From positions 1 to 64,000 of the forward strand of contig CAMYLU010000011.1 in NCBI GenBank assembly GCA_947259485.1: 64,000 bases of DNA. The letters run 5' to 3'. The position numbers and the translations under genes are program-made. Under the pieces are notes generated by a model that made no database searches, had not been told where the DNA came from, and worked only from the letters and a program-made list of their open reading frames with translations. Positions within the stretch are counted from its first letter, which is position 1; the number at the start of each line of letters is the position of its first letter. This DNA is from an uncultured Gammaproteobacteria bacterium (GTDB lineage Bacteria; Pseudomonadota; Gammaproteobacteria; GCA-001735895). This document shows positions 46,517 through 55,371 of this stretch, piece by piece.

Positions 46517-48184
46517 TTAGCTGGCTTGCATGCCACGGCAGCAGCAGGAGGACTTGATCTCGATATCGGACTGCCGCGTCAGCTCGTCGAGACGTGGTTT
46601 AATAGCCGCGGCTTCATCCAGGTGCCCGAGCCGGATCAGGCATTCATGATAACCGTGCAGGCCCCAGATATTGTCGGGATGTTGGGCGCAGCGCGGCAGC
46701 CGATTTTGGATACCGAGGTCGTCTTCGTAATGAAGCAGTGCTTCATCGACCCGACCCTGCTCAAGCAACAGTGCACCGAGCGCATGACGGGGTGGATGCA
46801 TCCAGGGCCAGGGCTCCGAGTACTCGAGGTGATCGCACAGCACGATTGCTTCGCGTAAATAGCGAAACCCGAGTTCGTGATTGCCGGCGTGGTACTCGAC
46901 TTCACCATTCATCATCGCCTGCGCGACCGCGAGAATGTCGCGGCTCGGGTTGTTAGCCATGACATGCCATTCAGGAACCTGTCGATAGAGCTCATAAAAC
47001 TGCTGTTGGTAGGCTCGGCCCATTTCCAGGTCACCCAGGGCTGAGTGTGCGATTGCCTTGGCGTACACCAGAAAAATCGTCGTAATCGGCACCTCGTCGG
47101 GCTTATAGGGCATATCTTCATCACAAATTTGCTGCCAGCGTCCGAAGCGTACCAGCACGTGCGCACGCCCCGCGTAGTAGCCGTCCAGGGTGGAAGCCAG
47201 GTACCACTTGTCCCCCAGGTTTCTTTCGTCCCGAACCAGGTCGCAAATGTTGTCAGCGCTTTCCAGGGCCTCGTGGTATTGACCCAGAAACATCGACGCC
47301 CAGATGTTGAAATCGTGGTTGTGCACCACCGAGATCATGTAAAACTCTTTTCTGCCGCGCAGTTCGACATATTTCCTGTCAACCTTGATCGCGCGGCGAT
47401 TGGCATCGGCGGCATCCTGCCAATGTCCGCAAAGGCTATCGATGTGACTCGCCATGTGGACCAGGTGCCCGGCCTCGGGGCATAGATTGCGCAATTGATT
47501 CGCGCAGGCCAGGGCTTTTTCGGGGGTCGGTGACATTTCGTAAAGGTGAATATAAAAATGCAGAATGCCGGGATGTGGCTCGAGCCCGTCGCGTTCGACG
47601 ATCTGCAGGCCATGTTCGAGAATAGCGATCGCCTCTTCGGTGCAGGCATCTGTCGCCGGGACGCCGTGCTGCAAATCCCACAGCTTCCAGGGTGTCAGGT
47701 TCATGACTGCTTCGGCGCAGAGGCAGACAACATCCAGGTCCTCGTCAAATACATCGTACACCTGGCGCATCGCATCCGCGTAATCCTGTGTCCAGTTATC
47801 CAGCTCGGCAAAGTCCTTCGCATGTGCAGCAGGGTGCTTGGCACAGATCGCTCCGATCAGCGCCTGCTCAACCGGGCTTGTACCTTGCTTTAGTTGGAAG
47901 GCCCTGGACGCGTATTCATGGCAGCGGGCAATTGCCCGATCACGCTCCTTCAAGCCGTACCAGGCCCAGGGCTTGTTGTAAAATGGGCCCTCGGCATAGG
48001 CGATGCCCCAGTAGCCCATTGCACACTCCGGGTCGAGCTCGACGACTTTCTCGAAACAGCGCACCGCTTCTTCCTGGTTAAAGCCATAGCACCAGATCAG
48101 GCCGCGCACAAACCACGAGTTTGCCCCGGCCACCGTGGTGGTTATCGTGCGTTTATATTTTCCGAGATCGAAGTATTCGCCCAT
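46517..48184 (-). CDS. Large TPR-containing protein, TTC38-like family
   Basis: This 555-residue soluble protein is almost entirely tetratricopeptide-like helices: EEAVRCFEKVVELDPECAMG and WHPGILHFYIHLYEMSP-type repeats. Conserved family segments include WKLWDLQHGVPATDA, GHLVHMASHIDSLCGHW and LGDLEMGRAYQQQF. Bacterial relatives are annotated only as TPR proteins. The extreme C-terminus has three adjacent cysteines (SSCCCRGMQAS). It converges with the dehydrogenase gene, which ends 10 bases away. Confidence 0.75.
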   Translation of the reverse strand: MGEYFDLGKYKRTITTTVAGANSWFVRGLIWCYGFNQEEAVRCFEKVVELDPECAMGYWGIAYAEGPFYNKPWAWYGLKERDRAIARCHEYASRAFQLKQGTSPVEQALIGAICAKHPAAHAKDFAELDNWTQDYADAMRQVYDVFDEDLDVVCLCAEAVMNLTPWKLWDLQHGVPATDACTEEAIAILEHGLQIVERDGLEPHPGILHFYIHLYEMSPTPEKALACANQLRNLCPEAGHLVHMASHIDSLCGHWQDAADANRRAIKVDRKYVELRGRKEFYMISVVHNHDFNIWASMFLGQYHEALESADNICDLVRDERNLGDKWYLASTLDGYYAGRAHVLVRFGRWQQICDEDMPYKPDEVPITTIFLVYAKAIAHSALGDLEMGRAYQQQFYELYRQVPEWHVMANNPSRDILAVAQAMMNGEVEYHAGNHELGFRYLREAIVLCDHLEYSEPWPWMHPPRHALGALLLEQGRVDEALLHYEDDLGIQNRLPRCAQHPDNIWGLHGYHECLIRLGHLDEAAAIKPRLDELTRQSDIEIKSSCCCRGMQAS

Positions 48185-48351
48185 AGGGTAAGTCTAGTAA
48201 AACCACGGTGATTATATTGATTTCGCTACCAGGTCGAATTGATGAAAGTCACAAGCCCGTTTTTTAATTATCATCCCGGTTACGCCACGATATGCGACAA
48301 TCCGGCGGATTACAATTATGATTTAAGCGATTAAAGCGAGAGGAATACAGA

Positions 48352-49488
48352 GTGCCTGATCTAGGTTATTTAACCCGGTTGAACCCCGATCGCTTCGAGC
48401 CGGGTTCCTCTCGGAAAACCATGAAAGCAGTAGTGACTACCGGCAACGGTGATTATGACCGGCTCGAGTATCGTGATGTGCCGATTCCGCTTGCGGGGCC
48501 CGGCGAGCTGTTGCTGAAGGTACTTGCTGCCGGGGTTAACAATACCGAGATCAATACCCGACTGGGTTGGTACTCATCATCGGTCACCAGCGGTACCGAG
48601 CAATTCGCCAGCAGCGATGATGACAAGGGTCAGCTCGCTGACGGCGGCTGGAATGCCGGCACACCCTTTCCATTCATCCAGGGCACGGATTGCTGTGGTG
48701 AGGTGGTAGACCAGGCTGATGATGTCGATTCTTCGTGGTCAGGGCAACGCGTGCTGGTGCGGGCCTGCATGCGCCTGAACGGGTTCGACTCGCTCGAAAA
48801 TATCTGGATGGCATCCGATTTTGACGGCGCTTTTGCGCAGTATGTCAGGGTGCCGGCGAGCGAGGTTTTCAGGGTTGACTGTGACTGGAGCGATGTCGAG
48901 CTCGCGACTATCCCATGTGCCTATGGAACCGCTGAAAACATGGTCCATCGTGCTGGCGTTGGTGCGGGCGATCGCGTGCTGGTAACCGGGGCCTCGGGCG
49001 GGGTAGGCTCGGCCGTGGTGCAACTGGCTAAACGCAGGGGCGCGCAGGTAACCGCGGTCGTTGGAAAATCCAAGATGGACGCGGTTGCACAGCTCGATAT
49101 CGACAGGATAGTCGAGCGCGACGCCGATTTGATTGCCGACCTGGGTGAATCCAGCGTCGACGTGGTTATCGATAACGTTGCCGGTGACGGGTTTACGCTG
49201 TTGCTGAAGCTTCTCAGTCGGGGCGGTCGCTATGCATCGTCCGGTGCCATTGCGGGACCCATGGTCAGCATGGACATGCGCGATTTTTATCTCAAGGATT
49301 TGAGGCTCATCGGCTGTACTTCCTGGGATGAACCGGTGTTTCCCAACTTGGTCGGTTATATCGAGCGCAATGAAATTATCCCGCTGGTCGCAAAAACCTT
49401 TGCGCTGGAAGATATCGCGATCGCACAGCAGGAGTTCCTCAAGAAAGAGCATTTCGGTAATTTCGTCCTGATACCCCCGCAGTCCTAA
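48352..49488 (+). CDS. MDR-family alcohol dehydrogenase/quinone oxidoreductase
   Basis: This 378-residue medium-chain reductase starts at GTG 48352, which has an AGAGG about eight bases upstream; an ATG at 48421 (MKAVVTTGNG) lacks a binding site. Features are a GroES-like N-domain (GPGELLLKVLAAGVNNTEI) and an NADPH Rossmann motif (GASGGVGSAVVQLAKRRG). Zinc-ligand cysteines typical of alcohol dehydrogenases are not evident, so a zinc-independent quinone-oxidoreductase-like enzyme is more likely. The substrate is unknown. Confidence 0.78.
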   Translation: MPDLGYLTRLNPDRFEPGSSRKTMKAVVTTGNGDYDRLEYRDVPIPLAGPGELLLKVLAAGVNNTEINTRLGWYSSSVTSGTEQFASSDDDKGQLADGGWNAGTPFPFIQGTDCCGEVVDQADDVDSSWSGQRVLVRACMRLNGFDSLENIWMASDFDGAFAQYVRVPASEVFRVDCDWSDVELATIPCAYGTAENMVHRAGVGAGDRVLVTGASGGVGSAVVQLAKRRGAQVTAVVGKSKMDAVAQLDIDRIVERDADLIADLGESSVDVVIDNVAGDGFTLLLKLLSRGGRYASSGAIAGPMVSMDMRDFYLKDLRLIGCTSWDEPVFPNLVGYIERNEIIPLVAKTFALEDIAIAQQEFLKKEHFGNFVLIPPQS

Positions 49489-49500
49489 GGAATGACTGCT

Positions 49501-50430
49501 TTAGAGCTGTTCGGCGATATAAATGAATAGTGGCAGGGTAAAGAAGGCGACAAAGACCTGGAAGGTTACGATACTCGACATCAACTCCGCGTTGCCGCCC
49601 ATTTTGCGCGCCATGACATAAGCCGAGGCCGCGGTCGGCACCGCGCCGGCGATGATTGCGACGGTGCGCGCCGTACCATCGAGGCCGACCAACCACGACA
49701 TTGCAATGACGATCGCCGGCATGCCGATCAGGCGGGTAAGAACGCCGACCGTGAGCAGCATCTTGTGCTGTGCCGCCTGGCCGAAATTCATGCCGGCCCC
49801 GACCGCAAGCAATGCCAGGCCGAGACCTCCGGCGCCGATGATATCGATAGCGTCGAACAGGACGTCAGGTACGCCAAGCCAGTTGAGCAGCAGTCCCACG
49901 ATGCAGGCGATGATCAGCGGATTGGTGACAATTTTTTTGGCTACCGCAATTACCTGGGGTCGGGTATCGCTGTGCCCGTAGACCGATAACACTACGACTG
50001 AAATGACGTTCAGCAATGGCACCATGATGGCCAGCGCCAGCGCCGCCAGGGTTACCCCGTCATCGCCGTAGAGTGGACCGATGACGGCTATCGCGACGAA
50101 GCCGTGAAATCGGGTTGCGCCCTGGAAAATGCTGCTGAAACTGGGTCCACTTTGCGGGAAGCGTTTCCAGATAAATGCCTGAATCAGGATTAGCAATGCT
50201 GACATACCGAGGATGGCAACCACGATGACGGCCATGAAATCGAACACCGGTACGCTGCCGAGATTGGCGCGGCTCAGCGTACGGATAATCAGAAACGGGA
50301 ACAGCAGGTAAAAACAGATGTGCTCGATCGCGGACCATACCGACTCGTCGACGATCCGGGTTTTGAAAAGCAGGTAACCGGTAGCGATGATCAGGAAGAT
50401 CGGGGCGATGGCATTGAGGGTCGTGATCAA
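49501..50430 (-). CDS. AEC-family auxin efflux carrier-like transporter
   Basis: This 309-residue membrane protein has about ten helices with the AEC layout: an N-terminal LNAIAPIFLIIATGYLLFK helix and a second half beginning near KIVTNPLIIACIVGLLLN. AEC proteins export or import organic acids such as malonate. The substrate is not inferable. It starts six bases after the stop of the small gene at 50437 and is probably co-transcribed with it. Confidence 0.8.
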   Translation of the reverse strand: MITTLNAIAPIFLIIATGYLLFKTRIVDESVWSAIEHICFYLLFPFLIIRTLSRANLGSVPVFDFMAVIVVAILGMSALLILIQAFIWKRFPQSGPSFSSIFQGATRFHGFVAIAVIGPLYGDDGVTLAALALAIMVPLLNVISVVVLSVYGHSDTRPQVIAVAKKIVTNPLIIACIVGLLLNWLGVPDVLFDAIDIIGAGGLGLALLAVGAGMNFGQAAQHKMLLTVGVLTRLIGMPAIVIAMSWLVGLDGTARTVAIIAGAVPTAASAYVMARKMGGNAELMSSIVTFQVFVAFFTLPLFIYIAEQL

Positions 50431-50436
50431 CGGGTG

Positions 50437-50667
50437 TTATGCCTTGCCCTGCAGTTCACCTTCATAGCTACAGGGCACGGAGCGTGGTTGTAGCGCAGCC
50501 TCCGAGACCACCGATTCAAAGGTCGAAACTTCCTTGCTGTGCACATCATAACGACCAACGCGGATCAGAATACCGTCGGTCTCGAGGCCCAGCACGATGG
50601 CAGCGAATTTTATCGGGGTGCCGTTCTTATCGGTGTACAGGTAGTACACCTTGTCATCGATATTCAT
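50437..50667 (-). CDS. Small hypothetical protein upstream of the AEC transporter
   Basis: This 76-residue soluble protein (MNIDDKVYYLYTDKNGTPIK start) has beta-rich content and no transmembrane segment; I recognise no family. Near the C-terminus is a PRSVPCSYEG segment. The tight six-base spacing to the AEC gene is the main reason to accept it as real. Its function is unknown. Confidence 0.55.
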   Translation of the reverse strand: MNIDDKVYYLYTDKNGTPIKFAAIVLGLETDGILIRVGRYDVHSKEVSTFESVVSEAALQPRSVPCSYEGELQGKA

Positions 50668-51096
50668 ACCGTCAAGACTAACATTTTTAAAAATTAAGAT
50701 GTGAATTCCTGTGATGGTGGAGACCTGAAGCCCAGATCTGAATAGTGTCCGGGTTTTTCTACCTTAATACAGTGGTCAGAGTGAGCTAATTCGTGCGGTG
50801 TAACGTTCATCCACGACACTACCATTGTCTGCCCACCATTCGGGTTTAGCAACAATGGCGCGAGGCATTACTTATGGACGGCTCGGCAGGTGCCCGAAAA
50901 CATCTTTGCCGTTATGGAACCAGTGTACGCCGTTCTTAATACGGCAGCGGCTATTGAGACCAGCAACAATTGTTGCGCACTTATCACCAAAATGTATGGC
51001 TCCCATTTATGTCGATTCGCTGTAGTATAAACGACCGCAACTCGAATTGGTGGATAGTTACCGGGACTGTTTTTTGGCTCTGAGCGAATATAAAAA
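50668..51096. other. Gene-free gap with a possible broken small frame
   Basis: Most of this gap has no supported gene. On the minus strand, one frame runs from an ATG at 51006 to a TGA at 50776, interrupted by a single TAA at 50874-50872; the peptide on both sides looks protein-like (HWFHNGKDVFGHLP, then KPEWWADNG). It may be a gene remnant. A 14-base perfect palindrome, GCAACAATTGTTGC, lies at 50963-50976. Confidence 0.3.
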
Positions 51097-51996
51097 ATGA
51101 GGTCGCAGCTATTACATTACATAAAGAAACATTGGCAGGGTCGGTTCTCGTTAACCCAGGCCTTTTGGTTGAATTTCGTGCTGTTGTTTTTTGCACTTGG
51201 CTTGCTAGAGCGATTAATATTCCCACCTTTTATTGTCGATGAAATAGCCGTCACGACCGCAGTACTGGTTTACTTCGTCGTCGTAAAGCTGGTCATTTAT
51301 CCATGGCAGGTGGTTGGCGTTTTACGCTGCTGTGCTACGCGTATCAGATTGAACACCGGCAGGATGCGGGCAATTGCTGCACAATTTGCCGTGGCCGTGA
51401 GTTTGGGGGTAATTCTACTGTCAACGATAGAGACCTACCAGTCGCTGCAAATTTATAAACACAAGCTGGCGCTCGAGGCAATCGCCCCGCCAATTGCTGA
51501 ATACACACTTGATCTAATCAAACAAGATACCCTCATCCACTTGAGTGGTCCGTTTGAAATAGGCATCACTAACGATGTCTCGGATTTACTTAATCGTCAT
51601 CCGCAAGTCACGGGCATAATTCTAGATAGTGTGGGTGGCCAGATATATGAAGGTAGAGGATTGGCAAGATTAATCAGGGAAAACAAGCTGCAAACGATCT
51701 CCCTGGAACAATGCCTGTCGTCTTGTACAACGGCGTTTGTTGCCGGCACTACTCGTTCACTGGGAACGAACGCAAGACTGGGATTTCATCAGTACAAGAC
51801 CTACAGCCTTATTCCCTCGATCAATGTTGACAACGAACAAGCCAAAGACATGGCGATATTTGTAAATCAGGGAGTTGCACCGGAGTTTATCGACAAAATA
51901 TTCATGCACCCGCCAGAGGGCATGTGGTGGCCGGAAATCGACGAACTGGTAGCCGCTGGTGTGGTTCACCAAACGGAATTTTCGCTCGGCAACTAG
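51097..51996 (+). CDS. Membrane-anchored ClpP/SppA-fold protein (COG3904-like)
   Basis: This 299-residue protein has three hydrophobic N-terminal segments (about 22-42, 50-73 and 95-112) and a soluble domain from about 145. The domain resembles the ClpP/SppA crotonase-fold proteases: GIILDSVGGQIYEGRGLA, then CLSSCTTAFVAGTTR with Ser208/Ser209, and LGFHQY with His231. SppA-like enzymes cut peptides in or near the membrane. I know the pattern from uncharacterised periplasmic proteins (COG3904). Activity is inference. It converges with the ABC operon, overlapping the permease stop by four bases. Confidence 0.65.
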   Translation: MRSQLLHYIKKHWQGRFSLTQAFWLNFVLLFFALGLLERLIFPPFIVDEIAVTTAVLVYFVVVKLVIYPWQVVGVLRCCATRIRLNTGRMRAIAAQFAVAVSLGVILLSTIETYQSLQIYKHKLALEAIAPPIAEYTLDLIKQDTLIHLSGPFEIGITNDVSDLLNRHPQVTGIILDSVGGQIYEGRGLARLIRENKLQTISLEQCLSSCTTAFVAGTTRSLGTNARLGFHQYKTYSLIPSINVDNEQAKDMAIFVNQGVAPEFIDKIFMHPPEGMWWPEIDELVAAGVVHQTEFSLGN

Positions 51997-52844
51997 TGGG
52001 GTGTAATACCGCGTAAACGTTCTGTACGCCTGCGCATCAGTTCCAAAAAGACTAATAAAGATACCGATATTAAAATCAATATTGTAGCGACAGCCATAAT
52101 GGTAGGACTGATTTGCTCGCGGATACCCGAAAACATTTGCCAGGGTATGGTTCTCTGGTTGTAACTGCCAACGAACAACACAACCACGACTTCATCGAAC
52201 GAGGTGATAAACGCGAACAGCCCTCCGGAAATGACACCGGGTATAATCAGCGGCACGGTGACATGAAAGAAAGTATGGGTAGGCGATGAGCCCAGGCTGG
52301 CGGCGGCGCGAGTCAGGCTGTGATCAAAGCCGGTGAGGGTGGCGGTGACTGTGATCACTACGAAGGGTGTTGCCAGGGCCGCGTGTGCCAATATGACACC
52401 GACATGCGTACCCTGCAATCCGATTCTCGAGTAAAAGAAGAACATCCCCGCAGCGGAAATGATCAGTGGCACCACCATGGGTGAAATCAGTAGGCCCATT
52501 ATCGTGGTTTTAAACGGGAAATCGGGTCGGCTCAGTCCCAGTGCAGCCAGGGTGCCCAGGAAAGTTGATATGATCGTTGAGAAAAAAGCGATGATGAAAC
52601 TGTTTCTAACAGCACCCTGCCAATTGCGGCTGTTTAAAAATTCCTCGTACCACTTGGTGGTAAAGGCTTCTGGCTGGAGCTGAAGCATTTCCGCAGTAAA
52701 GGAGAAAAATGGCTGCGCGTTGAACGATAGCGGTAAAATAATCAGGATCGGAAATATCAGGAATAAGAATATTAATACGCAGATGGTCAAAAAGCAGTAG
52801 TGCCAGATGCGTTCGCCTAGTGTTGCGTGAATCGGTAAGGCCAT
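51993..52844 (-). CDS. ABC transporter permease, PotC type
   Basis: This 283-residue inner-membrane permease has six predicted helices. The EAA loop is AAASLGSSPTHTFFHVTVPLIIPGV, and the N- and C-terminal regions match polyamine or PotC-type permeases. It is the last gene of the four-gene operon and follows the first permease with only three bases between. Confidence 0.88.
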   Translation of the reverse strand: MALPIHATLGERIWHYCFLTICVLIFLFLIFPILIILPLSFNAQPFFSFTAEMLQLQPEAFTTKWYEEFLNSRNWQGAVRNSFIIAFFSTIISTFLGTLAALGLSRPDFPFKTTIMGLLISPMVVPLIISAAGMFFFYSRIGLQGTHVGVILAHAALATPFVVITVTATLTGFDHSLTRAAASLGSSPTHTFFHVTVPLIIPGVISGGLFAFITSFDEVVVVLFVGSYNQRTIPWQMFSGIREQISPTIMAVATILILISVSLLVFLELMRRRTERLRGITPH

Positions 52845-52847
52845 CGT

Positions 52848-54119
52848 CTACCCCAGTTTCATATTATTGATGCCGACAACTTTGTCGTACAGAATATACA
52901 AGGCCAATACCAGCAACAGCAGTATGGTTCCAAGCGCGGCGGCCAGGCCCCAGTTCAGAGAGGTTGAAATATGATAGGCGATAAAGTTACTGATCAAGGT
53001 GCCCTTGGTACCGCCAACCAGCGCCGGAGTGATGTAATAACCAATGGCTAATATAAAAACCAGGATGCCGCCCGCGCCGATACCTGCGACGGTATTGGGC
53101 AGGTAAATGCGCACAAACGCGGTAAAAGGAGTTGCCCCCATCGATCGTGCCGCCCGCACCCAACTTGGCGGAATGGTTTTCATCACGCTGAATAGCGGCA
53201 AAACCATGAACGGCAGCAGAATATGGGTCATCGCGATAACGGTGCCGGTTTCGTTATGAATCATCGCCAGTCGATTATCGTCACCCAGTATTCCGATGCC
53301 AACCAGGATGTCGTTAATCACCCCTTCTTTTTGTAATAGCGCAATCCAGGACGAGGTTCTGACCAGGAGTGAGGTCCAAAATGGCAGTAACACCAGGATA
53401 ATTAACATATTACTGGTCTTGGTTTTTACGGTCGATAACAGGTAGGCGATCGGGTAACCCAAAATTATGGTAAGAAAGGTTATCGTGAAACTTAGCCTGA
53501 TAGTTCGCCAAAATAAGGCAAGATAGACTTTTTGGTCCTCGGGTTTCATCGAAATCGAGCCATCGCTTTCCTTTTGGGCATCGAATGCAGAGAGGTAGTA
53601 AGAACTGGAGTATTTACCACTTTCCCGTTTGATCAGCCTCCAGGTTTCGATATCGCCCCAATCCTTGTCGATGGCAATCATTGCCTCGGTTGCCGATTCC
53701 GGAGTTTCGAGTTTCTTAATCTTGCGCGCGGTTTTTCTAAACAGGCCGGACATGCCCGACTGTTCATAGTTCAGGCGCCGGCCCAGGCGGCTAATGGTTT
53801 TTTCCTTGGCGCCAACTTTGAAATCTTCTATCAGCGCCTGAAACGTTGCCTCATCGGGCAACTCAGTTGAATCGAGCTCCCAGTCCCTTATTTCTACGAC
53901 GACATTTGGAAATTGTTCGACAGCAATTGAGTTGTCGACACTGCGAATGAGCATATCGAAGATAGGGATAAGGAAGGTAATCAGGACGAAGAGAAATAGT
54001 GGCGCCACCAGCAGCAACGCTGTTTTTTTGCGTTGCCAAAGCGCCTTCTTCAGACTTTCCTTCAACGGAACGCCATCGGCGGTCGTAATCACTTCATTTT
54101 CAGCTTGAACAGTAGCCAT
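52848..54119 (-). CDS. ABC transporter permease, PotB type with large periplasmic insertion
   Basis: This 423-residue permease is clearly longer than E. coli PotB (about 285). The extra length is a hydrophilic, charged stretch (about residues 65-200) between the first and second helices, presumably periplasmic. The membrane core is normal, with the EAA loop AARSMGATPFTAFVRIYLPNTV near the end. The insertion may contact the binding protein; that is inference. Confidence 0.87.
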   Translation of the reverse strand: MATVQAENEVITTADGVPLKESLKKALWQRKKTALLLVAPLFLFVLITFLIPIFDMLIRSVDNSIAVEQFPNVVVEIRDWELDSTELPDEATFQALIEDFKVGAKEKTISRLGRRLNYEQSGMSGLFRKTARKIKKLETPESATEAMIAIDKDWGDIETWRLIKRESGKYSSSYYLSAFDAQKESDGSISMKPEDQKVYLALFWRTIRLSFTITFLTIILGYPIAYLLSTVKTKTSNMLIILVLLPFWTSLLVRTSSWIALLQKEGVINDILVGIGILGDDNRLAMIHNETGTVIAMTHILLPFMVLPLFSVMKTIPPSWVRAARSMGATPFTAFVRIYLPNTVAGIGAGGILVFILAIGYYITPALVGGTKGTLISNFIAYHISTSLNWGLAAALGTILLLLVLALYILYDKVVGINNMKLG

Positions 54120-54143
54120 TTTATGTTGTTCCGTTTCGGTAGT

Positions 54144-54177
54144 TTAATCCGGGGTCCTCATCGGAACCCCGGATTAA
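54144..54177 (-). promoter_or_regulatory. Strong hairpin between binding-protein and permease genes
   Basis: TTAATCCGGGGTCC at 54144-54157 and GGAACCCCGGATTAA at 54163-54177 form a stem of 14 pairs with one bulged base and a five-base loop. It lies 27 bases after the binding-protein stop. On the minus-strand transcript no T-run follows, so it more likely protects the 3' end of the binding-protein message and lowers permease expression. Reading the plus strand, TTTTT follows. Confidence 0.6.
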
Positions 54178-54204
54178 TTTTTGCTAAAGCCTCTCTAACA
54201 GCCT

Positions 54205-55296
54205 CTATTTAGCCAGCCACGCTTCAAAACGTTCGGCCAAATCGTCCTTGTTATCCGCCCACCATTCGAAATCATAGAAAATGGCTCCTTTCATATTCTC
54301 GGGTGCCGTTGGCATATGCGGGGCCATATCTATGCCGAGGTCTGCATGTTTACCAACCATCGGTGCTGACGAGGCGCGTAATGGGCCATAAGAAATGAAT
54401 TTTGCCTGGTCTGCAAGACGTTGAGTGTCGGTTGCAAAACGCAGGTATTTCATTACTTCATCCTTATTAGGCGCACCTTTGGGAACCACCCAGCCGTCTA
54501 ACTGAATTGCTTGTGCGTCCCAGAGCATCTTAATCGGCTGCTTGTTGACCTCGATTGCTTCGAACAACCGGCCGTTGTACGCGGAACCAAAAGCCACCTC
54601 GCCATCGGCGAGTAACTGCATCGGCTGGGAACCCTTGGTCCACCAGACAACCTGGTCCTTGATGGTGTCCAGTTTCGCGAAGGCTCTGGCAACTCCTTCC
54701 TCGGTATCCAGCACTTTATAAACATCTGCAGGTGCGACGCCGTCGGCAATCAGGGCCCATTCCAGATTCGGATCGGGACGTTTTTCGAGGGAACGCTTGC
54801 CAGGGAATTTTTTCAGATCGAAAACATCCGCCATTTTGGTGGGCGCGACATCAAAAATATCGGAACGATAGCCAAGTGTGGTCGAATAGGCGATCTGCGG
54901 AATAAAACAGTCTGATACGAGTGCCTTGCCGAAATCTACACTGGCCGGGGTCCCATCGGGTGCCGGAGCGAGATCCTTGTCGAAGTTAATTTCTTCGACC
55001 AGGCCTTCGTCGCATAGCGTTATTGCATTTGGCGCTTCAGCGTCGAGTAAGTCCCAGGTTACGTTGCCTGCTTCCACTTGTGCCCTCAGTTTTGAGGCTC
55101 CTTCCGAAGCGGAATCGTCGTTAACTATGGTAACGCCCGGATTCAGTTTCATGTAAGGTTCGTGATAAGCGCGCTGCTGGCTTTTCGTGTAGGCACCGCC
55201 CCAGGAAACCACGACCATCGTAATCTCCGCGTGGGCGATCGAGACCATTCCAGCTGCTACTGTCGCTAGCAGGGTCTTTGTTAAAATCTTGTTCAT
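54205..55296 (-). CDS. Polyamine-type ABC transporter substrate-binding protein
   Basis: This 363-residue periplasmic protein (start ATG 55296, AGAGGAG upstream) has a signal peptide cleaved near IAHAEI and an ABC binding-protein fold of the PotD/PotF class: VVSWGGAYTKSQQRAY, TWDLLDAEAPNAI and the later GWVVPKGAPNKDEVMKY. Related proteins bind spermidine, putrescine or similar amines. The ligand is not proven, and thiamine, phosphonate or iron are alternatives. It is second in the ATPase-binding protein-permease-permease order. Confidence 0.87.
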   Translation of the reverse strand: MNKILTKTLLATVAAGMVSIAHAEITMVVVSWGGAYTKSQQRAYHEPYMKLNPGVTIVNDDSASEGASKLRAQVEAGNVTWDLLDAEAPNAITLCDEGLVEEINFDKDLAPAPDGTPASVDFGKALVSDCFIPQIAYSTTLGYRSDIFDVAPTKMADVFDLKKFPGKRSLEKRPDPNLEWALIADGVAPADVYKVLDTEEGVARAFAKLDTIKDQVVWWTKGSQPMQLLADGEVAFGSAYNGRLFEAIEVNKQPIKMLWDAQAIQLDGWVVPKGAPNKDEVMKYLRFATDTQRLADQAKFISYGPLRASSAPMVGKHADLGIDMAPHMPTAPENMKGAIFYDFEWWADNKDDLAERFEAWLAK

Positions 55297-55371
55297 CAAA
55301 AATGCTCCTCTTTACTTGTATCTAGTTATGAATAAACGAAAAATTCGTCGAATGGCCTGTTACTCCGGAAA

